Below, in pieces: positions 47,453 to 58,059 of a stretch of 64,000 bases of DNA (position 1 is its first letter; each line of letters starts with the position of its first letter). Where the stretch lies: contig NZ_JANUCR010000006.1 of the NCBI RefSeq assembly GCF_024807655.1, positions 1-64,000 on the forward strand, in the 5' to 3' direction. Made by a program: the position numbers and the translations under genes. The DNA is from Methanococcus voltae (GTDB lineage: Archaea > AGJL01 > Methanococci > Methanococcales > Methanococcaceae). The notes beneath the pieces were generated by a model. The model ran no database searches. It was not told the origin of the DNA and saw only the letters and a list, made by a program, of their open reading frames with translations.

Positions 47453-50446
47453 TTGATTACGCCGATTACAGATGATGATTTAAAAGAACGAAAATTTCAA
47501 ACTATAATTAAAGAATATCTTACCAATGAAAATAACTACGTCGAATCATTTAATAAAAATTATGATAAACATTATGCTATTGATAAAGAATGTTTATTTA
47601 ATTTTTTAGAACTTACCCAAAAAAATGAGCTCAAAGAATTAAACGAAATTTACGGCGATAATTACCGTTCAAAAATTATAGAAAATTTAGATAAGCAATT
47701 GCGAATAATGGGTATTATACATATTTTGAAGCATGGTTATAAAGATATGGGCGTAAAATTAAAACTTGCTTACTTTAAACCTGCAAATAATTTAAATGCG
47801 GACCAAAATAAATTATATGGGCAAAACATCGTTTCTGTAACTGAGGAATTAAATTATACCCAAGATAAAAGAATCGATTTAGTAATTTTCTTAAACGGCA
47901 TGCCTATAACCACAATCGAAGTTAAAAACCCGTACACAGGTCAAACCTATAAAAATGCAATCAAACAATACAAAAAGACCCGATTTAACACGGAAAAATT
48001 ATTCAAATTCAAAGAAAGAGCCATCATAAATTTTGCAATGGATGAAGACCAAGTTTATATGACAACCCAACTAAAAGGTGAAGATACCATATTTTTACCG
48101 TTTAATTTAGGCGTAGGCGACGGGGCAGGAAACCCCAATGTAACAGGTAAACTTAAAACTTACTATATGTGGGAAAACATCTTAACAAAAGATTCTTTAC
48201 TTGAAATTATCGGCAAATTTGTATATGTTCAAAAACAAGAACACGAAGTTTTAGACGATAACGGAGACTATAAAATAATTACAACGGAAAAAACCATATT
48301 CCCAAGATACCACCAATTAGACTGTACAAGAGACATATTAAATCACGTAATACAAAATGGTTCGGGTCAAAAATATTTAATCCAACATTCCGCAGGCTCT
48401 GGAAAAACTAATTCTATAACCTGGCTTTCTCACCGATTGTCATCTTTGCACGATAAAAACGATAAAGTAATATTTGACGGGGTTATTGTAGTTACCGATA
48501 GAAAAGTTTTAGACAAACAATTGCAAGACTCTATTTATCAATTAGAACATAAAACAGGCGTAGTTGCTAAAATAGATAAAGATTCAAATCAATTAGCCAA
48601 AGAAATAGAAAAAGGTACTAAAATAATAATTAGCACTATTCAAAAATTCCCACACGTTTTAAAGAAATTAGCTGATACAAAAGGCAAAAAATATGCAATT
48701 GTTATCGATGAAGCTCATTCGTCAACATCTGGTAAAAATATGATGGCTTTAAAAGAATCTTTATCTTTAGACGAAGCAATCAAAATAGCAGAAGAAGAGG
48801 AAAGTCAAGAAATAGATTCAGAGGATAAAATAAATAAAGAACTAAAAAACTTTACTGACCAATCAAATGTTAGTTTCTTTGCATACACCGCTACACCCAA
48901 AGCCACCACTTTAAGGCTTTTTGGAACAAAATCGGACGATGATAACGATGATAAGTATTATCCTTTCCATATATACAGTATGAGGCAAGCAATAGAAGAA
49001 GGTTTTATATTAGACGTTCTAAAAAACTATATGACATATAAAATGTGCTACAAAGTCAGCAAAACAATTGAAGAAGACCCAGAATTTGATAAAGCACGTG
49101 CTACAAAGTCTATCATGCGATATGTTACATTACACCCGTGCAATATTTCCCAAAAAACAGAAATAATCATAGAACATTTTAGAAACTACACTATGAAGAA
49201 AATTGGGGGGCATGCAAAAGCAATGCTCATAACACCGTCAAGGCTACACGCAGTACGTTATAAATTAGAATTTGACAAATACATAAAAGAAAAAGGTTAT
49301 GATGATTTAAAAACCTTAGTAGCATTTTCAGGAACTGTAAAAGATACTAATAGTTTAGAATATACCGAATCAGGTATGAATGAAATTTCTCAAGCTAATT
49401 TACCCGTTGAATTTGACAAAGAGGAATCAAAAATATTAATTGTAGCAAATAAGTATCAAACAGGTTTTGACCAGCCTAAATTACATACCATGTACATTGA
49501 TAAAAAATTATTCGGTGTAAAAGCAGTTCAAACGCTTTCAAGGTTAAACAGAATTTACCCTGGAAAAGAAGATACATTTATCTTGGATTTTGTAAATGAA
49601 CCTGAAGATATACAACGAGCTTTTATGCCATTTTATTCAATGACGACTCTTAACAATGACATAGACCCAAACGATATTTATACACTGGAAAATGAAATCT
49701 ATGCAAAACAGGTAATTAATGAAGAAGATGTTAAAAAATTCACAGATTTATTTTATAAAGATAATCTTACAAATAGAGGAAGAGCCTTAGAATCAAATTA
49801 TATCAATAATTCATTAAAAAGAATTGAAAAATTCACAACAGAAGAAACCATTGAATTTAAAAATCTTGCAAAAAAATTTATAAATTTATACAATTTAATA
49901 ATTCAAATTTTTGCACTTAAAGATTCAGATATTCACCGATTAAATATTTATTTAAGATACTTACTTAAAAAAATTGAAATTGAAAATACTGGTGGTGTAG
50001 ATTTAACAAATAAGGTTATCTTAGAATACTATTCCTTAAAAAAAGGTAAATTAGATGAAATTGAACTTAGAAGTTCTGACGGTGGTATAGACATACATAT
50101 TTCAGAAGGTGGGACAAAAGGTGAAAATCCAGATTTATTGAGTAACATAATAAAAACGCTAAATGATAAATTTGGGACCGAATTTTCAGATTCTGAAAAA
50201 TTAGCAGTTGAACAAATAAGTAATAATTTAAAAAGTAATGAAAAATTAAAACTTAATGCAACAGCTAATGATTATGAATTATTTAGACTCGCTTTCGATA
50301 AATCCTTTGAAGAAGGCGTAGTAAATGAATTTTCCAAAAATGAAATATTTTATGGAAAAATTTTAAAAGATAACGACTTTAAGAATAAATTAATTGATTT
50401 ATTAGCTATGGATATATATAGATGGTTTAATAAAATAAACGGCTAA
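47453..50446 (+). CDS. hsdR: Type I restriction-modification endonuclease/translocase subunit
   Basis: A 997-residue protein starting at TTG with GGGAGGGG upstream. The PD-(D/E)XK nuclease domain has D in RIDLVIFLNG (~143) and IEVKNP (~156). The SF2 translocase has Walker A SAGSGKT (~315), VIDEAHSS (~417) and FFAYTATPK. A helical C-terminal domain binds HsdM/HsdS. It cleaves unmodified DNA after translocation. It starts one base after the hsdS stop. Confidence 0.92.
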   Translation: MITPITDDDLKERKFQTIIKEYLTNENNYVESFNKNYDKHYAIDKECLFNFLELTQKNELKELNEIYGDNYRSKIIENLDKQLRIMGIIHILKHGYKDMGVKLKLAYFKPANNLNADQNKLYGQNIVSVTEELNYTQDKRIDLVIFLNGMPITTIEVKNPYTGQTYKNAIKQYKKTRFNTEKLFKFKERAIINFAMDEDQVYMTTQLKGEDTIFLPFNLGVGDGAGNPNVTGKLKTYYMWENILTKDSLLEIIGKFVYVQKQEHEVLDDNGDYKIITTEKTIFPRYHQLDCTRDILNHVIQNGSGQKYLIQHSAGSGKTNSITWLSHRLSSLHDKNDKVIFDGVIVVTDRKVLDKQLQDSIYQLEHKTGVVAKIDKDSNQLAKEIEKGTKIIISTIQKFPHVLKKLADTKGKKYAIVIDEAHSSTSGKNMMALKESLSLDEAIKIAEEEESQEIDSEDKINKELKNFTDQSNVSFFAYTATPKATTLRLFGTKSDDDNDDKYYPFHIYSMRQAIEEGFILDVLKNYMTYKMCYKVSKTIEEDPEFDKARATKSIMRYVTLHPCNISQKTEIIIEHFRNYTMKKIGGHAKAMLITPSRLHAVRYKLEFDKYIKEKGYDDLKTLVAFSGTVKDTNSLEYTESGMNEISQANLPVEFDKEESKILIVANKYQTGFDQPKLHTMYIDKKLFGVKAVQTLSRLNRIYPGKEDTFILDFVNEPEDIQRAFMPFYSMTTLNNDIDPNDIYTLENEIYAKQVINEEDVKKFTDLFYKDNLTNRGRALESNYINNSLKRIEKFTTEETIEFKNLAKKFINLYNLIIQIFALKDSDIHRLNIYLRYLLKKIEIENTGGVDLTNKVILEYYSLKKGKLDEIELRSSDGGIDIHISEGGTKGENPDLLSNIIKTLNDKFGTEFSDSEKLAVEQISNNLKSNEKLKLNATANDYELFRLAFDKSFEEGVVNEFSKNEIFYGKILKDNDFKNKLIDLLAMDIYRWFNKING

Positions 50447-50922
<476 letters not shown>

Positions 50923-52206
50923 ATGGACAGATTTCCAATACTATATAATAAGTTTAATCCAGAACACTGGAAAAACTATTATGAATTACATACTAAAAAT
51001 TTTAAAAAAGAGTTATCTGATAGTTATATTGACGGTATGGGGATTATTGGGGAAAATTTATTTGAAATTACCCTGGATAATCAAATATCTAACTCAAAAT
51101 GCAATCTTACAAATGTAAGGTTTGGAATTTTAGAGTCAGAATGTTATTGTTTGATGTGTCCGGAGTTAGAATCATTTATATCATTGGTACTTTGGATGAA
51201 TTATGAGAATGAATCAAATTATGAAAAAAAAGAGAAATACTATACCATATTAGAGGATTATTTATCAAAAAGTTCTAGTGAAGAAACGTGTGTTCTTACA
51301 GATAATTATCGGATAAGAACTGAAAATTTTGGAGATTTGGTACCATTTAAAGGTACAATTAAAAAAAGAGAAAAAAAGAAGTCATACTTTGATTGGGAAC
51401 GAGTACCTTTTCTAAAAAGAAGTGCAGAAGTTAGTGCAATACATTCTTCACCACCGTTTATGCCAACATTTCCAGACTCTAAGACAAAAATACAAATCTT
51501 TACCATGCCTTTCAAAATTAATCAATATACAAAATACGATATGGAACTAATAATTCCTTCTGCAACTACATCTAAAACGGGAGTTTTAAATTTAGGTAAA
51601 CCTTCAAATGAAGTGTATGATAAATTAAAATCTACTAAAACTGAGTGGTACATAGGCTTATTTATAGAAAAGATTATAAATATTAACGAAAATTACACTA
51701 GAAATTTTGAAATTATAGATATTTCATCAGCAGGGGTAATTGATGTAATAGGTCACTTAATTTCTCAGAAATTATATTATAATTATCTAAAAGAATTTAA
51801 TTTAGAAATATGTTCCAATTATGAGTTGGAAAGATTATTTAAATTTCACGTACAAAAAATGTATGAACAATATAATGAAGATGTATGGGCGGACCTGGAT
51901 ACCTTTTATCGTATATATTTAGAAAAATATTTTCTCAAAATACATGGAAAAGTATATTATAAACCCTACATCTTTAAAGAATTAAATTTTAAAGAATATG
52001 GGGAATTTATTAAATATTTAAATGATAGTGAAGAATATCAAAAAAAAATATACGAAGATACAAATGTTATGGAAAACATTAACTTAGCAAAAAAATTTTC
52101 AAAAAATAAATCCTATTTTGAGTTTTTAAAGAAGTATTCAAAATATTCAAAATATGATTTGATAAATAGAATATTTAAAAATGGGGGAAGACAATGGAGA
52201 ATTTAG
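50923..52206 (+). CDS. Unknown partner protein of the DUF1998 helicase
   Basis: A 427-residue protein with no recognised domain. It starts MDRFPILYNKFNPEHWKNYY, has a few cysteines (SECYCLMCPELE, ~85), a basic stretch (KKREKKKSYFDWERVPF) and a Tyr/Lys-rich helical C-terminus (FKEYGEFIKYLNDSEEYQKK). No membrane segment is seen. Its end overlaps the helicase start by 13 bases, so the two are translationally coupled and likely work together. Position between a restriction operon and CRISPR-Cas suggests defence. Homology to DISARM, Druantia or MrfAB partners was not visible. Confidence 0.65.
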   Translation: MDRFPILYNKFNPEHWKNYYELHTKNFKKELSDSYIDGMGIIGENLFEITLDNQISNSKCNLTNVRFGILESECYCLMCPELESFISLVLWMNYENESNYEKKEKYYTILEDYLSKSSSEETCVLTDNYRIRTENFGDLVPFKGTIKKREKKKSYFDWERVPFLKRSAEVSAIHSSPPFMPTFPDSKTKIQIFTMPFKINQYTKYDMELIIPSATTSKTGVLNLGKPSNEVYDKLKSTKTEWYIGLFIEKIININENYTRNFEIIDISSAGVIDVIGHLISQKLYYNYLKEFNLEICSNYELERLFKFHVQKMYEQYNEDVWADLDTFYRIYLEKYFLKIHGKVYYKPYIFKELNFKEYGEFIKYLNDSEEYQKKIYEDTNVMENINLAKKFSKNKSYFEFLKKYSKYSKYDLINRIFKNGGRQWRI

Positions 52207-55200
52207 GTTTAGAATATAATTACAACATATTAAACCAAGAATATTTAAAATTTATAGTTTCTACTATCTCTAGAAATAATGAAAAACTAAAAAATGAATT
52301 AAATGACTTATTTTCTAAAAATGAAGTTTTATTTAAAGATTTATTAGTTCAGGCGTTGCCAGAATATGAAATTGATAAAAGAGGGATAGAAGAAGCAGGT
52401 TTTAACCCTCAATTTAAAGATTTTTTGGACAAAACTGATGTCTATAATCCCTATATCCATCAATTTGAAGGTTGGAAAAAAATAAATGATGGGAAAAATT
52501 GTGTTATAGCAACAGGAACTGGTAGTGGTAAAACAGAAACTTTTTTGATGCCGATATTTAACCACTGTATTCAAAATAAACATAACGGTGTACAAACAAT
52601 ATTAATATATCCATTAAAAGCATTAGCAAAAGACCAAAAAGAGCGAATCGATAATTATCTAAAAATATTAAACAAAAAATATCGTTCAAATATATCTTGC
52701 GGAGTTTTTGATGGAGATTTGAGTAGTGGTGAAAAAAATAAGATGATTGATTCCCCCCCTAATATATTACTTACAAATTATGTGATGCTTGAAAGAATAC
52801 TTTTAAATCCTAACTACATAAAGCTTTTAAACAACGCTGAAGTAAAATTTATCGTATTAGATGAAATACATTATTATAGTGGTGCTCAGGGTATTGACGT
52901 TTCACTACTTATAAGAAGACTTCAATTTTACTTATCTACTATACAAGCAAATAAATATATTCAATATATTGGTACAAGTGCTACGTTAGGAAAACCTGAC
53001 TCTAAAGAAGTATTAAATTTCTTAAAAAAACTTTTTAACAAGGATTTTGAATACGAAAACATTATTTTTCCACAATATTCTGAAAAGTACTTGAAGAATC
53101 CATTGAAGAATCCTGTAAAGATTAAAGATTTAAAGAATTTACCTGAAGAATCCTTAGGGGAGCTACGAACACATGCATTTTATAGGGGACCTCCAAAAAT
53201 TTACCGATGTTTAGAATGTGGGAAATTACATATGTTGGATGTTGATAAGTGTGATTGTGGTTCTAATCTTGTTTTTGAGATATATACTTGTAGAAATTGT
53301 GGCGAGGAATACATAAATTATGAATATATTGAAAAAGGTGCTATGACCTATAAGTCTCTCCGCAGAAAACCTTTGGAAAAATATTCAGTATATAAAAATT
53401 ACGAAGATAAAAAATTAAAAATTAGAGAAATCATTTTATCAAAAGAAAATTACAACAATGAAACTGCGTTACCTGTAAAATTATGTAAACAATGTCATAG
53501 TTTACATCATGAATCTCAATCAACTTGTAAATGCGGTAACTCTAAAAATTTTTATGATTTGTATATAAATATAACTAATAAAAATAAGGAATTATCTTCA
53601 AAAAATGATAAATATTGTCCAAAATGTGATTATAATGGATATGCATATCGTATTATAAAAGGAGCTTCTGAAATATCTGATGAATTTTGTGCTCAAAGTT
53701 TATTTGATGAATTATTTATTACATTGCCAGATCATCCAAAAAGAAAGGTTTTAATATTTACCGACAATGTACAAAGGGCATCCAGATTTGCTAGAAATAT
53801 AGAGGAATATCATTTTGAAAAAATTATTCGCAAAAAGCTATTAGAAAATATTTCTAAGGTAGAAAAACCCATAAAAATTAAAAAATTAATGGAAGAAACA
53901 TTGGACGAATTAGATGAATTTAGGGATATTTCAGAATATAAAAATAGACTTCAACAGTGTATATATGAGGAGTTATTTGCAAAAGGTAGTAATGTAACTT
54001 CACTAGCAAATAAAAATATTTTTGAAATTTCTATGGATACGCCAAAAATATCTAATATCGAAGTTAAAGAAAAATATAATAAATTTATAAAAATATTCTT
54101 TAAAAATAGACAAATATCAGAATATTATGATTTATTAATGGATACTGAAGATAATTTGCATAAAAAAATTTTTTTAAGTAATGAAGATATAAAGAAAAAT
54201 GCATATAATAAAATGTATGGGATACCTTATTCAAGGGACAAAACGTCAGAAAAAGATTTAAAAATGAAAAAAATAGAAAAAATGATTAATATACTATCCC
54301 AAAATGAAGTTATCATTTTAAAAGATAATAAATACTTTTTAAGAATAATCAATTTATATATCAAAAAAAATCAAAAAACAATGCCCAAACATCTAAATAA
54401 TCATATTGAAAATAATGAAATGCCATTTTTAATATCCGATACGGATACTGGAAAAAAAGATGCTAAAAAAAGAGCTGAAACAGAAAATAGTTTCAAAAAT
54501 GAATCGGAAAATAAAGTTAATTTTTTAGTGGCTACACCTACATTAGAATTGGGCATAGATATCGGAACTTTGAATGCAATAGGTTTATTGTATGCACCGC
54601 CTAGTCCTGCACAATATGTCCAAAGAATGGGCCGAGGGGGTAGAAGAGGTTCTTCAACATTGGGTGTTACTTACCTATCAACTTCTGCACTTGATACGAT
54701 GTACTATCATGATGTAGAAAGTTTAACAAATGGACTTATAAAACCACCAGCATTCTCTATTGATTTAGAATTACCCTTATCAAAAGCATTATTCAGTTTA
54801 TTCTTGCATTATATATTAACAAACACAGATTTTGAGTTTAAACTTCCAGGAGATTGGAAAAAATTAGCAACTTGGAAAAACAACTTAGATTGTATTATAA
54901 TATTATGGAAAAAATATGAAGAAGGATATTTTAAATATTTAAAGAAGTATTTAAAAGATTCTGGATTGGATTACCCCAATTATAAAAATTTAATAGAGGA
55001 ATGGTCTTATAAAATAAAAGAATATGCGGAAATTGAAGCTTCACTTAGGACCAATGGCGATATAGAAACTAGTTCAAAAGGAGTATTTAATTATTTTCAA
55101 GAAGCGGGTTTACTACCCGATTATGCTTTTGGAGTTTCAGGCAGTAAATTAATAATTCGTAGTAAAAATGAAGAATCTACAAGATCCATAATAACAGGCT

Positions 55201-56099
55201 ACGGTCTTGAAGAGATATGTCCTCCATCTACATTAGATCATGATAAAAAAAGATATTTTTGTGAAAGGTTGCGTGGAGGTACTGCATTAAAAACGTTGGC
55301 CCTAAACTATTATAAGTGTACAAATACAGAATGTAATGATAAAGAAATATATTATACAAATAATCAAAATATATGTCCAATATGTGGGAATCCATTATCA
55401 AAAATGGATTGCAAAATTTTAGAACCAAAAGTTGTTTATGCTAAAAAATCTTATGTTAAAAAATTAAAAGGAACAATTTTTGAACCTTGTATATTTAATA
55501 TGCCCCAAATAGAAAAATTTAATAAAGTTTCAAAGCCTTTTGAGTGTGAAATAGGTCACATTTTAAAAGCGGGGCATATTCAAAAAAATATTAAGGAATT
55601 GATTTATTGCAAAAACTGTAATAAAATAACTTATAAAGATAATAAAGATAAATGTTGCAATAATCCATTGTTAACTAATTTATCTACGGGTAATCAAAAT
55701 ATTGGTTCGGGAACTAAACTCAAATTTGGAACTAAATTTAAAACAAAAGGGGTACTTTTAAAAATACCTCCCAAGTGTAATAAAAAGACAATGTTAAATA
55801 CCATAATTTCTGCAATAATACTCGAAGCGGGCTGTGAAGATGGAGAGGTTAGTGGTATGTTAGATGTTATAGACAATACATTATTGTTTTACGATAATGT
55901 AGAGGGAGGGGTAGGTTTTGTAGATGTGTTATATACCAGATATTCTGAGATACTAAAAACCGCAGAAAAATTATGTAAAATGGATTGTTGTGTAAAAGGT
56001 TGTGTAAAATGTATCGGTAGTTACCGTAGACAGTTTGATTTACCATATTTAAATAAGGAATCAATAATTGAAGTACTTGAAAATATGAATAATATTTAA
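52194..56099 (+). CDS. Large SF2 helicase with zinc ribbons and DUF1998-type C-terminus
   Basis: A 1301-residue protein. RecA domain 1 has Walker A ATGTGSGKTET (~104-114), LDEIHYYSG (~221) and GTSATLG (~260). An insertion (~335-490) holds several CxxC zinc ribbons (CLECGKLH, CRNCGEEY, CPKCDYNG). RecA domain 2 has VATPTLELGIDIG (~780) and YVQRMGRGGRRG (~807-818). The C-terminus has further CxxC motifs, FYDNVEGGVGFVD and CVKGCVKCIGSYRR, as in DUF1998/MrfA-like helicases. Relatives act in DNA repair and in defence systems such as DISARM and Druantia. Here only one partner gene is present, so it may be a compact, undescribed system. Confidence 0.85.
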   Translation: MENLGLEYNYNILNQEYLKFIVSTISRNNEKLKNELNDLFSKNEVLFKDLLVQALPEYEIDKRGIEEAGFNPQFKDFLDKTDVYNPYIHQFEGWKKINDGKNCVIATGTGSGKTETFLMPIFNHCIQNKHNGVQTILIYPLKALAKDQKERIDNYLKILNKKYRSNISCGVFDGDLSSGEKNKMIDSPPNILLTNYVMLERILLNPNYIKLLNNAEVKFIVLDEIHYYSGAQGIDVSLLIRRLQFYLSTIQANKYIQYIGTSATLGKPDSKEVLNFLKKLFNKDFEYENIIFPQYSEKYLKNPLKNPVKIKDLKNLPEESLGELRTHAFYRGPPKIYRCLECGKLHMLDVDKCDCGSNLVFEIYTCRNCGEEYINYEYIEKGAMTYKSLRRKPLEKYSVYKNYEDKKLKIREIILSKENYNNETALPVKLCKQCHSLHHESQSTCKCGNSKNFYDLYINITNKNKELSSKNDKYCPKCDYNGYAYRIIKGASEISDEFCAQSLFDELFITLPDHPKRKVLIFTDNVQRASRFARNIEEYHFEKIIRKKLLENISKVEKPIKIKKLMEETLDELDEFRDISEYKNRLQQCIYEELFAKGSNVTSLANKNIFEISMDTPKISNIEVKEKYNKFIKIFFKNRQISEYYDLLMDTEDNLHKKIFLSNEDIKKNAYNKMYGIPYSRDKTSEKDLKMKKIEKMINILSQNEVIILKDNKYFLRIINLYIKKNQKTMPKHLNNHIENNEMPFLISDTDTGKKDAKKRAETENSFKNESENKVNFLVATPTLELGIDIGTLNAIGLLYAPPSPAQYVQRMGRGGRRGSSTLGVTYLSTSALDTMYYHDVESLTNGLIKPPAFSIDLELPLSKALFSLFLHYILTNTDFEFKLPGDWKKLATWKNNLDCIIILWKKYEEGYFKYLKKYLKDSGLDYPNYKNLIEEWSYKIKEYAEIEASLRTNGDIETSSKGVFNYFQEAGLLPDYAFGVSGSKLIIRSKNEESTRSIITGYGLEEICPPSTLDHDKKRYFCERLRGGTALKTLALNYYKCTNTECNDKEIYYTNNQNICPICGNPLSKMDCKILEPKVVYAKKSYVKKLKGTIFEPCIFNMPQIEKFNKVSKPFECEIGHILKAGHIQKNIKELIYCKNCNKITYKDNKDKCCNNPLLTNLSTGNQNIGSGTKLKFGTKFKTKGVLLKIPPKCNKKTMLNTIISAIILEAGCEDGEVSGMLDVIDNTLLFYDNVEGGVGFVDVLYTRYSEILKTAEKLCKMDCCVKGCVKCIGSYRRQFDLPYLNKESIIEVLENMNNI

Positions 56100-56147
56100 T
56101 TTTTTTATATTTTTAAATACTCATTAAGAATTAAAAAAAATAAATAA

Positions 56148-56696
56148 CTATTTCCCTAAATACCTATACAAAGTACTCTTACTAACTCCTGTAATTTCTT
56201 TTATTTCTTTTAATGTACAATCACCAGTATTATATAACTTAATGGCCATTTCTAATTTATCTTTTTTAACTCGTGGACGACCGCCAACACGACCACGTGA
56301 ACGTGCAACGTCTAAACCGTTTTTAGTTCTTTCTTTTATTAGTTTTCTCTCAAATTCTGCCAAAGCGGAAAAAATATTAAACATTAGTTCGCCCTGTGCA
56401 GTTGTTGTATCAATCCAGCTTTCTTTTAAACTTTTTAACTGAACACCTTTCGATTTAAATAACTCCATCGTAGTAATTAAATCTTTCATACTACGAGATA
56501 AACGAGTTAAATCAGAAACTACAACAATATCATTCTCCCTAATAGTTTCCATCATTTTATTGAATTCTGGACGTTCTGATTTACCTCCAGAAATCTTTTC
56601 AAAATAGATTTTTTCACAACCTACTTTTTTAAGTTCTTCAATATACTTTTCAATATTCTGTTCCTTGGTTGAAACTCTTGCATAACCAATTTTCAT
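56148..56696 (-). CDS. Serine recombinase (element C copy)
   Basis: A 182-residue resolvase/invertase, nearly identical to 19511-20059 (S9 in YARVST; LTRLSRSMKDL; FERKLIKERTKNGL) except in the region PRVKKDKLEMAIKLYNTGD before the helix-turn-helix. The DNA upstream is also shared up to the half-palindrome at 56843. It converges with the helicase gene. Probably acts at CCAATAACG-type sites. Confidence 0.9.
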   Translation of the reverse strand: MKIGYARVSTKEQNIEKYIEELKKVGCEKIYFEKISGGKSERPEFNKMMETIRENDIVVVSDLTRLSRSMKDLITTMELFKSKGVQLKSLKESWIDTTTAQGELMFNIFSALAEFERKLIKERTKNGLDVARSRGRVGGRPRVKKDKLEMAIKLYNTGDCTLKEIKEITGVSKSTLYRYLGK

Positions 56697-56842
56697 TTAC
56701 TCACCCATTAATTAAAAAAATAAAATAAAAAAGATTCCCAAAACTCATAAAATTATTTACTAAAAATACTTTGATTTTGGCACGAGTTTTGGAACTGATT
56801 TTTAAACAAAAAATAACAATAATCTATAAAATAAAAAGATTC

Positions 56843-56862
56843 CCAATAACGACCGTTTTTAA
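56843..56862. other. Putative serine-recombinase crossover half-site
   Basis: CCAATAACG (56843-56851), dinucleotide AC, then CGTTTTTAA. The left arm and centre equal the reverse complement of the perfect site at 20207-20226, and the right arm diverges after CGTT. Homology between elements B and C ends here. It is consistent with a recombinant junction. Confidence 0.55.
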
Positions 56863-56986
56863 GACTTTTTACTTTTTTTAAGAAATTAACATCTTTTATA
56901 TATGGATAATTCTCAAAACTTAGTATCAATATCAAAGTATCAAAACCTTACAAAATAGATAAGTAATGAGACTTTACGTGATAATT

Positions 56987-57535
56987 ATGATTATAGGTTA
57001 TGCAAGAGTATCGACAAAAGACCAAAACTTAGAACGACAAGTTCAAGATTTAAAAAAAGTAGGTTGTGAAAAAATCTATTTGGAAAAGATTTCAGGAACT
57101 ATAAGAAATAGACCTGAATTTACTAAAATGTTTGATAGGTTATCTAATGAAGATATAATAATCGTTACAGAACTTACACGTATTTCAAGAAGTACAAAAG
57201 ATTTAGTTGAAATTGTTGAAAACTGTAAATCTTTAAACGTTGAGATTAAAAGTTTAAAGGAATCTTGGCTCGATACGAGTTCGGCACATGGTAAGCTTCT
57301 TTTCACTATCATTGCAGGATTAGCACAATTTGAAAGGGATTTGACATCTGAACGAACTAAGAACGGTTTAGACGTTGCACGTTCACGTGGTCGAGTTGGC
57401 GGTCGTCCTAAGGTTGATTTAGGTAAGGTAGAAATGGCCATTAAACTTTATAATTCGGGTGAATGTACATTAAAAGAAATAAAAGAGATTACTGGAATTA
57501 GTAAGACTACTTTGTATAGATATTTAGGTAAATAG
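56987..57535 (+). CDS. Third serine recombinase, mosaic
   Basis: 182 residues from the ATG at 56987, giving the same length as the other two copies; an upstream ATG at 56966 lacks a good ribosome site. The N-terminal catalytic domain differs (MIIGYARVSTKDQNLERQVQ, LTRISRSTKDLVEI). From RTKNGLDVARSRGRVGGRPK onward it matches the element B copy almost exactly. This suggests gene conversion or recombination of the DNA-binding half. It is divergent from the neighbouring recombinase and ends 28 bases before the CRISPR-distal repeats. Confidence 0.85.
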   Translation: MIIGYARVSTKDQNLERQVQDLKKVGCEKIYLEKISGTIRNRPEFTKMFDRLSNEDIIIVTELTRISRSTKDLVEIVENCKSLNVEIKSLKESWLDTSSAHGKLLFTIIAGLAQFERDLTSERTKNGLDVARSRGRVGGRPKVDLGKVEMAIKLYNSGECTLKEIKEITGISKTTLYRYLGK

Positions 57536-58059
57536 TTATTTATTTTTATTATTTAACTATTGTATCAAACCCTTTTATTCACTTCGTTCATAAAATCCTT
57601 TGATGGATTTGAAATGAAGCCGTTCGTCCTAAAGCAGTTGGGCTTTCAATCCTTGTTTTAATGGATTATACCAAACCCTTTTATTCACTTCGTTTATAAA
57701 ATCCTTTGATGGACATATTTTGTAATTAAAAATATCAAATCTTCGATTTGAGTAAATGCCAATCGCCCAGAGGCAGTTGGGCTTTCAATCCTTGTTTTAA
57801 TGGATTATACCAAACCCTTTTATTCACTTCGTTTATAAAATCCTTTGATGGACATATTTTGTAATTAAAAATATCAAATCTTCGATTTGAGTAAATGCCA
57901 ATCGCCCAGAGGCAGTTGGGCTTTCAATCCTTGTTTTAATGGATTATACCAAACCCTTTTATTCACTTCGTTCATAAAATCCTTTGATGGACATATTTTG
58001 TAATTAAAAATATCAAATCTTCGATTTGAGTAAATGCCAATCGCCCAGAGGCAGTTGGG
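57536..58059. repeat. 139-bp tandem units with truncated CRISPR repeats
   Basis: Three units of exactly 139 bp (57670-57808, 57809-57947, 57948-58086) are almost identical, and a shorter diverged unit precedes them (57564-57669). Each ends with the first 25-26 bases of the array repeat (TTTCAATCC...GGATTAT) but lacks the final GCATTGTGAC; only the last unit runs on into a full repeat. The ~113-bp bodies contain possible hairpins: CAAATC-TTC-GATTTG, GCCCA...TGGGC and TTTTAT...ATAAAA. In crRNA orientation they form the distal (trailer) end of the array and keep the ATTGAAA tag. Confidence 0.85.

Noticed and set aside
57536-58059. The 139-bp units as the CRISPR leader
   Set aside because: The repeat orientation (ATTGAAAC at the 3' end on the minus strand) and the position of the adaptation genes place the leader at the right end of the array.
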